Origin: Streptomyces lacrimifluminis
GTDB lineage: Bacteria > Actinomycetota > Actinomycetes > Streptomycetales > Streptomycetaceae
Direction of reading: 5' to 3'
Assembly: GCF_014646095.1 (NCBI RefSeq)
Contig: NZ_BMMU01000045.1
Location: forward strand, 1-39,723
Length of the DNA: 39,723 nt
The notes below the pieces were generated by a model. It was not told where the DNA came from, searched no databases, and was given only the letters and a program-made list of their open reading frames with translations. Positions 9,386-17,789 of the stretch are shown here, in pieces. Numbering within the stretch: the stretch's first letter is position 1; every line of letters starts with the position of its first letter. The position numbers were made by a program, and so were the translations under genes.

Positions 9386-9556
9386 CTACCAGCGGTACCA
9401 GCGGCCTCGCTTGCCGCCTGCTCCGGTGGAGCGGGCTAGGAATCCGACCAGCCAGATCACCAGGACGATCACGGCGATCCACCACAGGGCCTTGAGGGCG
9501 AACCCGGCGCCGAAGAGGATCAGGGCGAGCAGCAGAACCAGTATCAGGGGAACCAT
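9386..9556 (-). CDS. 56-residue hydrophobic membrane protein (DUF5670/lmo0937-like)
   Basis: A short gene. The product starts MVPLILVLLLALILFGAGFA, continues through ALWWIAVIVLVIWLVGFLAR and ends in a basic tail, GGKRGRWYRW. It forms two tightly packed hydrophobic helices, the pattern of small 'hydrophobic protein' families widespread in streptomycetes and often stress-induced. The ribosome site GGAGG lies eight bases before the ATG at 9556 and makes the start certain. It is convergent with the SpoIIE phosphatase gene and shares its terminator. The molecular function is unknown. The gene call is firm; the family assignment rests on pattern only. Confidence 0.85.
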   Translation of the reverse strand: MVPLILVLLLALILFGAGFALKALWWIAVIVLVIWLVGFLARSTGAGGKRGRWYRW

Positions 9557-9767
9557 AGTTATCAACCTCCGTCCCGCCGTGTGCCCCGACCTGATCTGCG
9601 TACACGTCGGAGATTTATCTGTTTCTTATCCGCTGCTCGGGGCATCCGACCGGCCCCCTTCGGTCGGCCCTGTACGGCAAGGAACCGGGCGTAGGGACGT
9701 CTGCGAGCGCGGCTGGTGGGCACACGATGGGTACGAGTCTGGTTCGGACGGCAGGAAGGGGAAGACG

Positions 9768-10184
9768 GTGCCGATCAAGGCGATGGGCTGGGCGCACTCG
9801 TTTCCCGCGTCAGGAGGCGTGCGCGCCGGCCGGCGGTGGACGCGAAGGCAGTTGGAGTCCCTTTCGTGGACAGCTGCCGAGCCCGAGACGGTGGACGCTG
9901 TCGTACTGGCAGTGTCCGAGCTGCTCACCAACGCACATGTCCACGCGCACAGCGACGCGCATCTGATCCTGACCTGGGACGGCGACTGCCTCCATGTGAG
10001 CGTCCACGACGACGACCCGACACTGCCGCGCCAACGAAACCCGCAGGCGGGCGAGACATCCGGTCGCGGAGTGGGGATCGTGCGGATGCTCGCTGATGAG
10101 TTGCAGATGACGTGCCAGCGGCACGGCAAGACGGTGTCCGCGTGCTTCCGCCCGGTCGGCACCGACCGGCCGAGCGGCGGCTGA
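9768..10184 (+). CDS. RsbW-like ATP-binding protein
   Basis: A 138-residue single-domain GHKL ATPase. The N box is SELLTNAHVHAHSDA, the middle segment VSVHDDDPTLP, and the glycine lid SGRGVGIVRMLAD. GTG 9768 is chosen because GGAAGGGGAAGAC stands immediately upstream and the conserved N-terminal segment (MGWAHSFPASGGVRAGRRW) begins at once; longer in-frame readings run into unrelated sequence. It is the second such protein in 10 kb. Together with the SpoIIE phosphatase and poly-HAMP kinase it fits a partner-switching network. The target sigma factor or anti-anti-sigma protein is not in the window. Confidence 0.88.
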   Translation: MPIKAMGWAHSFPASGGVRAGRRWTRRQLESLSWTAAEPETVDAVVLAVSELLTNAHVHAHSDAHLILTWDGDCLHVSVHDDDPTLPRQRNPQAGETSGRGVGIVRMLADELQMTCQRHGKTVSACFRPVGTDRPSGG

Positions 10185-10270
10185 GAGCTGCTTCACCGGT
10201 GCCTGGCTCTGAGTGGTGACACACGTCAGTGAAGTCCGCTCAAATGGCCCGCCTCGACTACTGACCATGT

Positions 10271-10292
10271 ACATGAGTACGTGTACTCATGT
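10271..10292. promoter_or_regulatory. 22-bp palindrome, probable operator of the lipoprotein gene
   Basis: Two perfect 10-base arms (ACATGAGTAC and GTACTCATGT) are separated by GT. The centre lies about 43 bases before the ATG of the lipoprotein gene at 10325, where a repressor could cover the promoter or transcript start. The form suits a dimeric TetR or MarR-type regulator; no such gene is adjacent. Confidence 0.65.
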
Positions 10293-10324
10293 GGAGCGAG
10301 GGGTGTCGGCCGGAGACTACGCGC

Positions 10325-10969
10325 ATGACTTCGATCTCTGCCTCCATCAGGGCGTTCGCCCATGCCGGGCGCATCCTCGCGGGTGGCGCTCTCGCTGCCC
10401 TGGCGCTTACCGGCTGCGGAAACGACGAGCTGAGTGGCAGTGGGCCACAAGACGAGAGGGGTATGGGCGCCGACTCCACGGTGAGTGCCACACCGTCGGC
10501 TGCCGAGAAGACGGCGTTCGCAGCGATGCTCGACGAGGTTGCCCAGCCCTGTTCTTCGCCCGACGCGCCAGTGTCCGCGCCCGGACCGACTGACAAGAAG
10601 CCGACCGGTTCAGCTGGGAAACAGAGCCTCGCGTCCGGCGAGCCTCTCCCGTCTGAACCGATTGAGCCCGGCGCCCCCACGGAGCCCGAGGCGGAGTTGA
10701 ACGACCGCGATGGGTGCGCGAGTGTCCAGCACGAACAGCGCATCCTTCAGGCATTGCAGTCGGTCTCGGAGCCCACCCCCGCCAAGGTCCGCAAGGCCTT
10801 GAACGGCCTCGGCTACATCGACGAACGCATCCACGGACTCCAGCAGGACGGCAAGGCCACGCGCTTCCATCTCGACCTGCGCGAGAAGGGGGGCCGACTC
10901 TGTGAGGCGGGTCTGGCGGCGGGTGTGGAATCGGATGTCACCGTGTGTACAACCTCCCACTTGACGTGA
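10325..10969 (+). CDS. putative lipoprotein, function unknown
   Basis: A 214-residue protein with a type II signal peptide. A basic start leads into the hydrophobic stretch RILAGGALAALAL and the lipobox LTGC with Cys31. After cleavage and lipidation it would sit on the outer face of the membrane. A Pro/Ser/Glu-rich linker (about residues 75-125) separates a short N-terminal part from a C-terminal domain (about 130-214). That domain contains the peptidoglycan-domain-like phrase VRKALNGLGYIDERIHGLQQDG and two cysteines, which could form a disulfide. ATG 10325 is chosen because it places the signal peptide correctly. A palindromic operator-like site lies just upstream. Confidence 0.8.
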   Translation: MTSISASIRAFAHAGRILAGGALAALALTGCGNDELSGSGPQDERGMGADSTVSATPSAAEKTAFAAMLDEVAQPCSSPDAPVSAPGPTDKKPTGSAGKQSLASGEPLPSEPIEPGAPTEPEAELNDRDGCASVQHEQRILQALQSVSEPTPAKVRKALNGLGYIDERIHGLQQDGKATRFHLDLREKGGRLCEAGLAAGVESDVTVCTTSHLT

Positions 10970-11242
10970 GGCCCGCGTCGTCACCGACAACGATCCGTCG
11001 AGCGGGAGTTGACCGCGAGGTTCAACGCGCTGTTCACGAAGGCACTGCACACGACGCGGTGATCTTCCACAACGGCCTGGATGCCGACTTCGGTCGCTGC
11101 GCCGCGACGGTCCCGGCGCGCAGGGCCACGGCCGGGCGGCGTGACCACTCCCGCCAGGAGAGCCACGATGAACGACCGTGCACCCATCCCGGCGGGCCCG
11201 CGTCTGTATGGCGCCAGCAGCTCCTTCGGGCGTGGCCGGGGG

Positions 11243-11758
11243 TCAGGTGGTGGGAGCCGGTGAGAGGACGTGGTCGGCGGTCTTGTCGGTGCTCAGGCAG
11301 AGGGAGCAGACGGTGGCGTCGTGGGTCAGGCAGGCGGTCATGTCGGGACGCTCGAACTCCTGGCGGCAGACGTGGCAGTCGTATGTCAGCGCGCTGGGAT
11401 TGCCGTCTCCGTCCAGAAGCGGCTCGTTGATGCCGTCGTCGGTGCGGCGCAGGTAGTACTTCCCCTTGGTGATGATGGCCATGAGCGGGGTGAGGACGAA
11501 GGCGATGACGGCCGCGGCCACGGGGGAGTACGGCTGGAAGGTGTCGCCGAGGGCATGGAAGTACATGGCGATGGACAGCCCGGACGCGGCGACGAAGGCC
11601 ACGACACCAACCGGGTTGACGGCGTAGAGCATGCCCCGGCGGAACTCGGGCTGGAGCGGGGACAGCTTCAGCAGGTACTTGTTGATACCGATGTCGGTGG
11701 CGACGGTGACGACCCAGGCGATCGCGCAGTTCGAGTAGAAGCCGAGGATGTCGTTGAC
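11243..11758 (-). pseudogene. 3' part of an NCS1-type purine/cytosine permease with Cys-rich tail
   Basis: The frame encodes about 171 C-terminal residues of a nucleobase:cation symporter-1 transporter. Visible features are VNDILGFYSNCAIAWVVTVA, the motif PEFRRGMLYAVNPVG, helices FVAASGLSIAMYF and VAAAVIAFVLTPLMAIIT, and the cytoplasmic KGKYYLRR. A cytoplasmic tail follows with two Cys-x2-Cys pairs (CHVC, CSLC) and an ACLTHD segment between them, possibly a small zinc site. The first two thirds of the transporter are missing: homology stops at about 11758, and upstream sequence in frame is unrelated and overlaps the DUF1206 gene on the other strand. No start is credible, so the gene is a truncated remnant. 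Confidence 0.75.
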
Positions 11759-12239
11759 GGCTTCACCGCCAGCTTCGCGGGTGCGGTGAACGGGAGGGCT
11801 ACTCCGTGTGCTGCGGTGAACCTGTTCCTGTGGGTGAAGGGGACTGTCGCTGTCGCGGGCCTGCCCTCCGCCACCCGCTCCCCATGTGCCCCGTGCACGT
11901 GTGCCGGCGGTCCTCCAGGGCGAACCCGCCCATCGCCGCTGGAGCCCTTCCCGTTTCTCGGGCACAGGCGCCGAGCCGGACGAGGCCGAACCCTGACCGG
12001 CGGGCACCTCCTGGAGTTTGCTCTGGCGGTCAGCAAAGATGCCCTGGAGAATATGGGCCAGGAGGCTGGATCTTGGCACCCGTACACCGCTCGCAACTGC
12101 CCTCCGCCGAACGTGCCCGCAGCGTCGACCCCGCGCACCGCCCGGCCGTCGCTCGCCGGGTGCGCGCATCAAGCTCCCGGCCCGGGGCACTTGGGGGCTG
12201 TGGGCGCGTATCGAGCGCCCACGGCATCGGGAGGACATC
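11759..12239. other. 480-bp stretch between permease remnant and DUF1206 gene
   Basis: No gene is supported. The minus-strand frame that continues from the permease remnant reads low-complexity Arg/Gly/Ser/Pro sequence. A deletion joint probably lies near 11758. The final 10 bases hold the GGGAGG ribosome site of the next gene. Confidence 0.5.
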
Positions 12240-13073
12240 GTGACGTCGTCCAACACCCAGGGGCGCGGCAAGGCCGCGAAGTCCGCGGCCCGTTCCACGG
12301 AGCGCGAGACGCTGACCGCTGCCGGACGGGCGGGCTTTGTCGCGCGTGGCATCGTGTACGTACTCATCGGGCTGCTGTCCATCCGGATCGCCGTCGGGAG
12401 CGGTGGCGGCCAGGCGGACCGGCAGGGTGCGCTGCACGAGATCGCGACGCAGCCCTTCGGGAAGGCGATGCTGTGGGCCCTGGTGGTCGGCTTCGCGTCG
12501 ATGGCCCTCTGGCGTGCATCTCGTGCCGTACTCACCAGGGGACCCCGCCGGAAGATGGGTTCGCGGCTCCTCGACGGGGGCCGGGCGGTCTTCTACGCCT
12601 CCGTCTGCTGGGCCACGGCGGTGTACGCCGCCGGCGGCGGCCAGGGCTCCAGCAGCAACGAGCAGTCGAAGGACTGGACGGCGTCGGCGCTCGAACTGTC
12701 GTACGGCCAGGTGTTGGTGGGGGCCGCGGGCTGTCTCCTGATCGGCGTTGGCGCGGTACTCGCCGTACGGGCGGCTCTGCGCCGCTTCCTGCGGCAGCTG
12801 GACACCGCGGCCATGAGCCGTCGGACGAAGCAGGTTGTCACCGCTCTGGGCGTGGGCGGAGGCGTGGCGCGTGGCGTGGTGTTCGCCGCGGCCGGGGTCT
12901 TCATCCTGGTGGCAGCCGTCCGCTTCAACCCGGACGAGGCCAAGGGCGTGGACGCGACGCTCCGGAGCTTCGCGCAGACACCGGCGGGCCCGTGGCTCCT
13001 GGTCGCCGTCGCGATCGGGCTGATCCTCTTCGGCGTCTTCTCCTTCGCTTCGGCCCGCTGGCGCCGACTGTGA
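12240..13073 (+). CDS. DUF1206 domain membrane protein
   Basis: A 277-residue integral membrane protein. Three similar blocks each hold two helices. The first block starts AAGRAGFVARGIVYVLIGLL (about residues 28-47), the second covers about 112-180, and the third starts VVTALGVGGGVARGVVFAAA (about 199-218). The recurrent pattern of a Gly plus ARG(I/V)V(Y/F) at the start of each block marks the DUF1206 family, common in actinobacteria and of unknown function. GTG 12240 is preceded by GGGAGG seven bases upstream, which decides the start. It stands alone, with decayed sequence on both sides. Confidence 0.9.
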   Translation: MTSSNTQGRGKAAKSAARSTERETLTAAGRAGFVARGIVYVLIGLLSIRIAVGSGGGQADRQGALHEIATQPFGKAMLWALVVGFASMALWRASRAVLTRGPRRKMGSRLLDGGRAVFYASVCWATAVYAAGGGQGSSSNEQSKDWTASALELSYGQVLVGAAGCLLIGVGAVLAVRAALRRFLRQLDTAAMSRRTKQVVTALGVGGGVARGVVFAAAGVFILVAAVRFNPDEAKGVDATLRSFAQTPAGPWLLVAVAIGLILFGVFSFASARWRRL

Positions 13074-13418
13074 TCGTGGGGCTGTGATCGTGGGGACTAC
13101 GGCTTCGGCTGCGGAAACGAACTCTCCGTTACCGTGGTGTCACTGGCTTGATGTGCTGGTTTGACGCTGAGGCCGCTCGCCCCGTTGTTCGGAGTGGCGA
13201 AGCCGGCCGGTAACCGCATCATCGGCGCCACCTCGGACCGTCGCTCGCGCTTCAGCCCTTTCAGCGACCTCACGTCGTGGCCTCCCCTGCGGGCCAGGCA
13301 CGGTCAACTGCTGGGCACTGGCCTGCTCATCCGCACCGCAGTGAACGCGGCCAGACCGAACGGAAGATCCTTCGCGACTGCCGCCTGAAAGGCGACGGCG
13401 TTCACGCTGTCACGCTGT
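13074..13418. other. intergenic, nothing assigned
   Basis: No frame has family features. A 13-base phrase, CTGTGATCGTGGG, recurs at about 13069 and 13083. The segment may hold the terminator of the DUF1206 gene, but no strong hairpin was found. Confidence 0.4.
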
Positions 13419-13610
13419 TCAGCCGATACGGAACTCGTTGCCCTCGATGTCCTGCATCGGGATGCGGGAATCATTGCCGTCGTACAACGTACGCACGTGT
13501 ACCGCGCCGAGGGGGATCAGGCGTGCGCATTCCGCCTCAAGTACGGCGAGGCGCTCTTTACCCACGAGTCCGGTGCCGACCCGCACGTCAAGATGCAGCC
13601 TATTCTTGGC
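13419..13610 (-). pseudogene. C-terminal remnant of a VOC (glyoxalase-like) protein
   Basis: The minus strand encodes AKNRLHLDVRVGTG, then a helix-like ERLAVLEAECARLIPLG, then a strand region, and ends IPMQDIEGNEFRIG before TGA. In VOC-superfamily proteins KNR-HLD and D-EGNEF contribute strands and metal ligands of the C-terminal module. Here about 63 codons survive. Upstream the reading frame continues only as degenerate sequence without a start or the N-terminal module. I infer a 5'-deleted gene. Confidence 0.65.
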
Positions 13611-14177
13611 TCCGGCCGTAGTCCCGTCGCGCGCTGGATCGCGTCCGGCATACGGCGTGACAGCAGCTTGGTCTTCGTGGCGCGCACTGTGCTGGTCCCG
13701 TCAGTGATGCACCTGCTGGGACCGGCGAGTTGGTGGGCTGCCCGCGTGGCTGGAGCGGATCCTGGGGGACATGTGCTTGGAGGGGCAGATGCTCCCACGA
13801 ATCCGTACTCGTCGTCCTCGTAGTCTCACTGCCCGCGAGAGCCGCTCGGACCGAGCGGATGGGTGGGTCCTCGCTGCACGAGTGTGGCGAGGACCGCGGG
13901 CCCGACCGGTGGTGGAGCCGTTTCTCGGCTTGAGTCGCCGTTACGACAGGACAGCACGCCGGTTCGGTATTCACCACCTTTGTCGCGGCAGGACCGGCCG
14001 CAGGCTGCTGCACCCGTGCATCCTCGGCATCTGAGGACTGGGCTGGCCGGCTGAGGCGCTGACGCGCTGCCGGGTGCACGGCCACGCGCTCCTGCCCGAG
14101 ACTCTCCGGGCTGACCCGAGTTCGACCGAGCGGTGCTCATGCCCACCATCGTGGCGGCACATCAATTCCCTGATTCC
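13611..14177. other. 567-bp gap before the two-component system
   Basis: No gene can be supported on either strand. It may include decayed 5' sequence of the VOC remnant. No strong hairpin was seen at the 3' end of the sensor kinase gene. Confidence 0.4.
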
Positions 14178-15296
14178 TTACCTGTCGTCGGCATGTGGAG
14201 CTGCCGCGGGTAGTTCCACAGTGATGCGGACCCCACCGGCAGAGCGTGGAGTGAGGGTGAGTGTTCCGTCATGTGCCTGGGTAATGGTTTTGACGATTGC
14301 CAGGCCGAGGCCGACACCTGCGTGGTCGGCGTGTATGCGTGCGGTGCCGCGCTGGAATGGTTCGGTGAGTGTCGAGGCCCGTTCTGGAGTGAGCTTCTCG
14401 CCGGTGTTCTCGACAGTGAGCACCACAGTCTTGGGGCGGACGCTGCTGTTGACCCACACGGTGCCCTGTTCAGGCAGGTTGTGGACGATCGCGTTGTGCA
14501 CGAGATTCGTGGTCAGCTGGAGCAGGAGCGCTTGCGATCCGATCGTGGGGGTGATGTCGCCGGAGGTTTCGATGGTGACGCCCTGCCTTTCCGCGAGGGG
14601 GAGGAGGGTTTCGGTGGCCTCCTCTACGAACAGCGAGAGGTCGACAGGTTCTCGGGGGAAGGACTTCTGGTTGGCGTGGCTCAGAAGGAGCAGTGCTTCA
14701 GTGAGGTTGATCGCTCGGCTGTTGACGGTGTGGAGGCGATCGATGACCTCGTCGGCGTCGTACTCCGGATCGGTGCGGGCCAGGTCGAGAAGCGCCTTCG
14801 AGATCGCCAGCGGGGTGCGCAACTCGTGAGAGGCGTTGGCTGCGAATCGCTGCTGCTCGGCTACGTGCGCTTCGAGCCGTGCGAGCATCGCGTCGAAGGC
14901 GTCGGCGAGTTCGCGGAACTCGTCCTTGCGGCCTGGTAGTTGGATTCGGTGGGAGAGCGATCCGTTCGTGGCGAGGCGTGCGGCACCCGTGATGCGGGTC
15001 AGCGGGGCGAGCATTCGGCCCGCGAGGACCCACCCTCCCACGAGGCCAAGCACCAGCAGGAATGCCAGCACTGCGGCTGCCCTCGGGGCGAAAACCCGCA
15101 GTAGGTTGGACCGGATGGGAAAAACACCACCGGTGAGGGTGCCGGCGGAGCCGGGAACGATGAGCGCCTGGTCGGGGACGTAACGCAAGAGGAATACCCA
15201 CACCGCCGCGAGCAGCAGGATGCCGGCCAGCATGAGAAATCCGGCGTAGCTGAGGGTGAGTTTGAGGCGAACGCTCAAGCCAGCTGCCCTATCCAC
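14178..15296 (-). CDS. membrane sensor histidine kinase
   Basis: A 372-residue sensor kinase. Two helices (about residues 15-37 and 72-94) flank a short extracytoplasmic loop of about 35 residues. A HAMP domain follows (about 95-148, with LAPLTRITGAARLATNGSL), then HisKA with His157 in NASHELRTPL, and an HATPase with NLVHNAIVHN, VENTGEKLT and GVGLGLAIVKTI. It phosphorylates the response regulator encoded upstream, whose stop codon overlaps this GTG start (15296) by eight bases, so the two are translationally coupled. The tiny sensor loop suggests detection at the membrane, for instance of envelope stress. A truncated VanY-like carboxypeptidase gene runs divergently, which hints at a cell-wall-related stimulus; that link is inference. 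Confidence 0.93.
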   Translation of the reverse strand: MDRAAGLSVRLKLTLSYAGFLMLAGILLLAAVWVFLLRYVPDQALIVPGSAGTLTGGVFPIRSNLLRVFAPRAAAVLAFLLVLGLVGGWVLAGRMLAPLTRITGAARLATNGSLSHRIQLPGRKDEFRELADAFDAMLARLEAHVAEQQRFAANASHELRTPLAISKALLDLARTDPEYDADEVIDRLHTVNSRAINLTEALLLLSHANQKSFPREPVDLSLFVEEATETLLPLAERQGVTIETSGDITPTIGSQALLLQLTTNLVHNAIVHNLPEQGTVWVNSSVRPKTVVLTVENTGEKLTPERASTLTEPFQRGTARIHADHAGVGLGLAIVKTITQAHDGTLTLTPRSAGGVRITVELPAAAPHADDR

Positions 15297-15984
15297 GTTC
15301 GCCTCCCTCGTATCCGGCCTCCGGATGCGTGTCGATGCGATAGCCGACGCCTGGCACGGTGGCGATGATCCAGGGTTCGCCGAGCCGCTTGCGCAGTGCC
15401 GAGACGGTGATGCGCACGGCGTTGGTGAACGGGTCGGCGTTCTCGTCCCACGCGCGTTCCAGGAGTTCCTCGGCGCTCACGACACCGCCTTCGTCGGCGA
15501 CGAGGACTTCGAGCACGGCGAACTGCTTCCTGGTCAGTGCCACGTAGCGACCGTCCCGGTAGATCTCTCTGCGGAACGGGTCCAGCCGAAGACCTGCGAT
15601 CTCCCGTACGGGCGGCCTGCTGTGGGCACGTCTGCGGTCGAGCGCTCTGAGCCTGAGCGCGAGTTCCCGGAGCTCGAAGGGTTTCGTGAGGTAGTCGTCG
15701 GCGCCGAGTTCGAACCCGGATGCCTTGTCGTCGAGACGATCGGCCGCGGTGAGCATGAGGATCGGCATGCCGCTGCCCGAGGCGACGATGCGTTCGGTGA
15801 TCTCGTCACCGGACGGTCCAGGAACGTCTCGGTCGAGGACGGCGATGTCGTAGGTGTTGATGCTCAGCAGTTCCAGAGCGGTGTCGCCGTCACCTGCGAT
15901 GTCGGCCGCGATCGCCTCCAGGCGCAGGCCATCGCGGATGGCTTCTGCCAGATAGGGTTCGTCCTCGACGATCAACACACGCAT
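15289..15984 (-). CDS. OmpR-family response regulator
   Basis: A 231-residue two-domain regulator. The receiver domain (about 1-115) has the acidic pair Glu7-Asp8, phospho-acceptor Asp51 in DIAVLDRDVPG, a Thr in MLTAA and the lysine in YLTKPFE. A winged-helix DNA-binding domain follows (about 130-225), with LTRKQFAVLEVLV, the recognition region ITVSALRKRLGEP and the wing VPGVGYRID. ATG 15984 is chosen because MRVLIVEDEP is the canonical start of the fold. It precedes and overlaps the sensor kinase gene. The divergent VanY-like remnant begins about 100 bases away, so this regulator may once have controlled it from the shared intergenic region. Confidence 0.93.
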   Translation of the reverse strand: MRVLIVEDEPYLAEAIRDGLRLEAIAADIAGDGDTALELLSINTYDIAVLDRDVPGPSGDEITERIVASGSGMPILMLTAADRLDDKASGFELGADDYLTKPFELRELALRLRALDRRRAHSRPPVREIAGLRLDPFRREIYRDGRYVALTRKQFAVLEVLVADEGGVVSAEELLERAWDENADPFTNAVRITVSALRKRLGEPWIIATVPGVGYRIDTHPEAGYEGGERG

Positions 15985-16084
15985 GCTGTCGATGCTACGA
16001 GCCGACGCATATCGTCGGCGTATCGAAATCCACATACGCGCTGGCAACACCGAACTGCCTTGACTGGCAGCATGACTGTCTTCC

Positions 16085-16381
16085 GTGACTGCCTTCGACG
16101 ACGAGATTCCGGCCGTCACCACTTTCGATCGGGAGCTACTCAGCGCCCTCTGCAGGCATGCAACGAATGCCGCGGAGGACGGGGCCGAGTTCTACGTCGA
16201 CAGTGGCCGGCATTCCCTGGAGTGCGAGAAACAGCTTGTTCGTGATGCGTTCTCCATGTACGGGCTGGGCCCGATCTGCAGAAACGAACTCTGGCACTAC
16301 GAACTCCGCACCCATGCGATCGATCGGGGGTGTCCACGTATGTATGCCGAGCCCACCCAGGACCCGAGGCCGCGGCAGTGA
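16085..16381 (+). pseudogene. truncated VanY-like D-Ala-D-Ala carboxypeptidase (M15), zinc site deleted
   Basis: The 98-codon frame is open but encodes only the two ends of a peptidase M15/VanY domain. The N-terminal part FDRELLSALCRHATNAAEDG and FYVDSGRHSLECEKQLVRDA aligns with the usual substrate-loop region. It then jumps directly to YGLGPICRNELWHYELR and the normal C-terminus DRGCPRMYAEPTQDPR. The intervening block, about 45 residues in this family, carries the SxHxxGxAxD zinc ligands and is absent. Only the late WHYE motif remains. No signal peptide precedes it. It cannot be an active zinc peptidase. It is divergent from the OmpR-type regulator, the arrangement expected for a regulated cell-wall hydrolase. 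Confidence 0.75.
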
Positions 16382-16406
16382 CCGTCAGCGAGAGCGAGGG
16401 CAGACG

Positions 16407-17486
16407 ATGACGCAGGTGGAGACGGCGGAGACGGGGCAGGCCGTCGGCGACCCCAGGGAGACCGGCCCAGGTACCCGGCGTGCCCGTATCCGCCGGGCGA
16501 TCCTCATGGGCTTCCGCCCAGGGCCCTGGAAGCGCGGGCTCGTGCTCGCGGCAATGGCTCTGCTGCTGGGTTTGTTCATGTTGCTGCACGCGAAGATCCC
16601 GAACCGGATCGGGAACCTCGGCAGCCTGGTGGAGACAGTCCTGCCGTGGTTCGGTCTGTTCATCCCGGTGCTGCTGGCCGGGGCGCTGTGGCGCCGCTCC
16701 GTCTCAGCGATGGTTGCGCTGACGCTGCCGGTCCTGGTGTGGTTGAACCTTTTCGGCGGGCTGCTCAAGGACAAGTCCCACCCGGGCAGCGACCTCACCG
16801 TGGCCAGCCACAATGTCAGCGCCAACAACCCCGACCCGGCCGGCACCGCCCGTGAACTGGCCGCCGCAGACGTGGACGTGCTGGCCCTGGAGGAGATCAC
16901 CCCCCAGGCGAAGCCGCTGTACGAGAAGGAACTGGCGAAGGCATACCCGTACCACACGGTGCAGGGCACGGTCGGGTTGTGGAGCAAGCTGCCGCTCGCG
17001 GACACCAAGCCGGTCGACATCCAGATGGATGTCGGACCGCTGGCGGACACCAAGCCTGTCGCCGTCAAGATGGCCTACACCAGGGCGCTGCGCACCACGG
17101 TGGCCACGGACCAGGGGCCGCTGGCGGTGTATGTGGCCCACCTGGGGTCGGCACGGGTGAATCCCCGGGCAGGCTTTTGGACAGACTCGCGGGACAGAGG
17201 CGCGCAGGCGCTCGGCAAGGCCATCGCCGCCGAGCAGAACGAGCGGGTGGTGCTGCTCGGCGACCTGAACGGCACCATGGACGACCGCGCGTTCGCCGAC
17301 ATCACCTCGCAGTTGCGATCGACCCAGGATGCCGCCGGCGACGGCTTCGGCTTCACTTGGCCGGCAGAGTTTCCGGTGGTGCGGATCGACCAGATCCTGG
17401 TCCGCGGCGTGAAGCCGGAGAGTTCGTGGTCGCTGCCGACCACGGGCAGTGACCACCTGCCGGTGGCGGCCGGAATCAGCTGGTGA
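16407..17486 (+). CDS. membrane-anchored endonuclease/exonuclease/phosphatase-family protein
   Basis: 359 residues. Three hydrophobic helices (about 43-61, 75-95, 100-118) precede an extracytoplasmic EEP (DNase I/sphingomyelinase-like) domain at about 128-359. The active-site residues are all present: Asn136 (ASHNVSANN), Glu162/163 (LALEEIT), His245 (VAHLGS), Asp286 and Asn288 (LLGDLNGT), Asp328 (RIDQILV) and the Asp349-His350 pair (GSDHLPV). The family hydrolyses phosphodiester or phosphomonoester bonds with Mg2+; substrates include nucleic acids and lipids, so the substrate is not predicted. A near repeat, PLADTKPV, occurs twice 15 residues apart (195-202 and 211-218). ATG 16407 follows GAGCGAGGGCAGACG. 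Confidence 0.92.
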   Translation: MTQVETAETGQAVGDPRETGPGTRRARIRRAILMGFRPGPWKRGLVLAAMALLLGLFMLLHAKIPNRIGNLGSLVETVLPWFGLFIPVLLAGALWRRSVSAMVALTLPVLVWLNLFGGLLKDKSHPGSDLTVASHNVSANNPDPAGTARELAAADVDVLALEEITPQAKPLYEKELAKAYPYHTVQGTVGLWSKLPLADTKPVDIQMDVGPLADTKPVAVKMAYTRALRTTVATDQGPLAVYVAHLGSARVNPRAGFWTDSRDRGAQALGKAIAAEQNERVVLLGDLNGTMDDRAFADITSQLRSTQDAAGDGFGFTWPAEFPVVRIDQILVRGVKPESSWSLPTTGSDHLPVAAGISW

Positions 17487-17789
17487 ATCCCGATCAGCCG
17501 AATCGCAGCCGGACGGCCCACCGCGATCGGGTTGATGGAAGGCGCATCCTGTATCCGAACGCTGACCTGCTCGACGCCGAGCCGGACGTCGGCCGGCCTC
17601 CCCACCGACACCGACACCGACATCAGCGTGAGTGATGCACCCCAGCCGCAAGAGATGGCACTCACGCGGCCTGCATCTTGAGGTCGGGATCGCGACACGG
17701 AGACAGAGCCCCGGTCGGCGAGCGACCCACCGGGTACGAGATCAGGCTGCCGGATTCGGCGTCCTCAACAGGGTGCATCTCCCTGACAC

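Noticed and set aside
6744..9605. 953-codon minus-strand frame opposite the SpoIIE phosphatase
   Set aside because: Composition is typical of antisense to a high-GC gene, and the frame crosses the terminator and the small membrane gene.
11270..13087. 605-codon plus-strand frame covering the permease remnant and the DUF1206 gene
   Set aside because: It is antisense to recognisable NCS1 sequence and out of frame with DUF1206.
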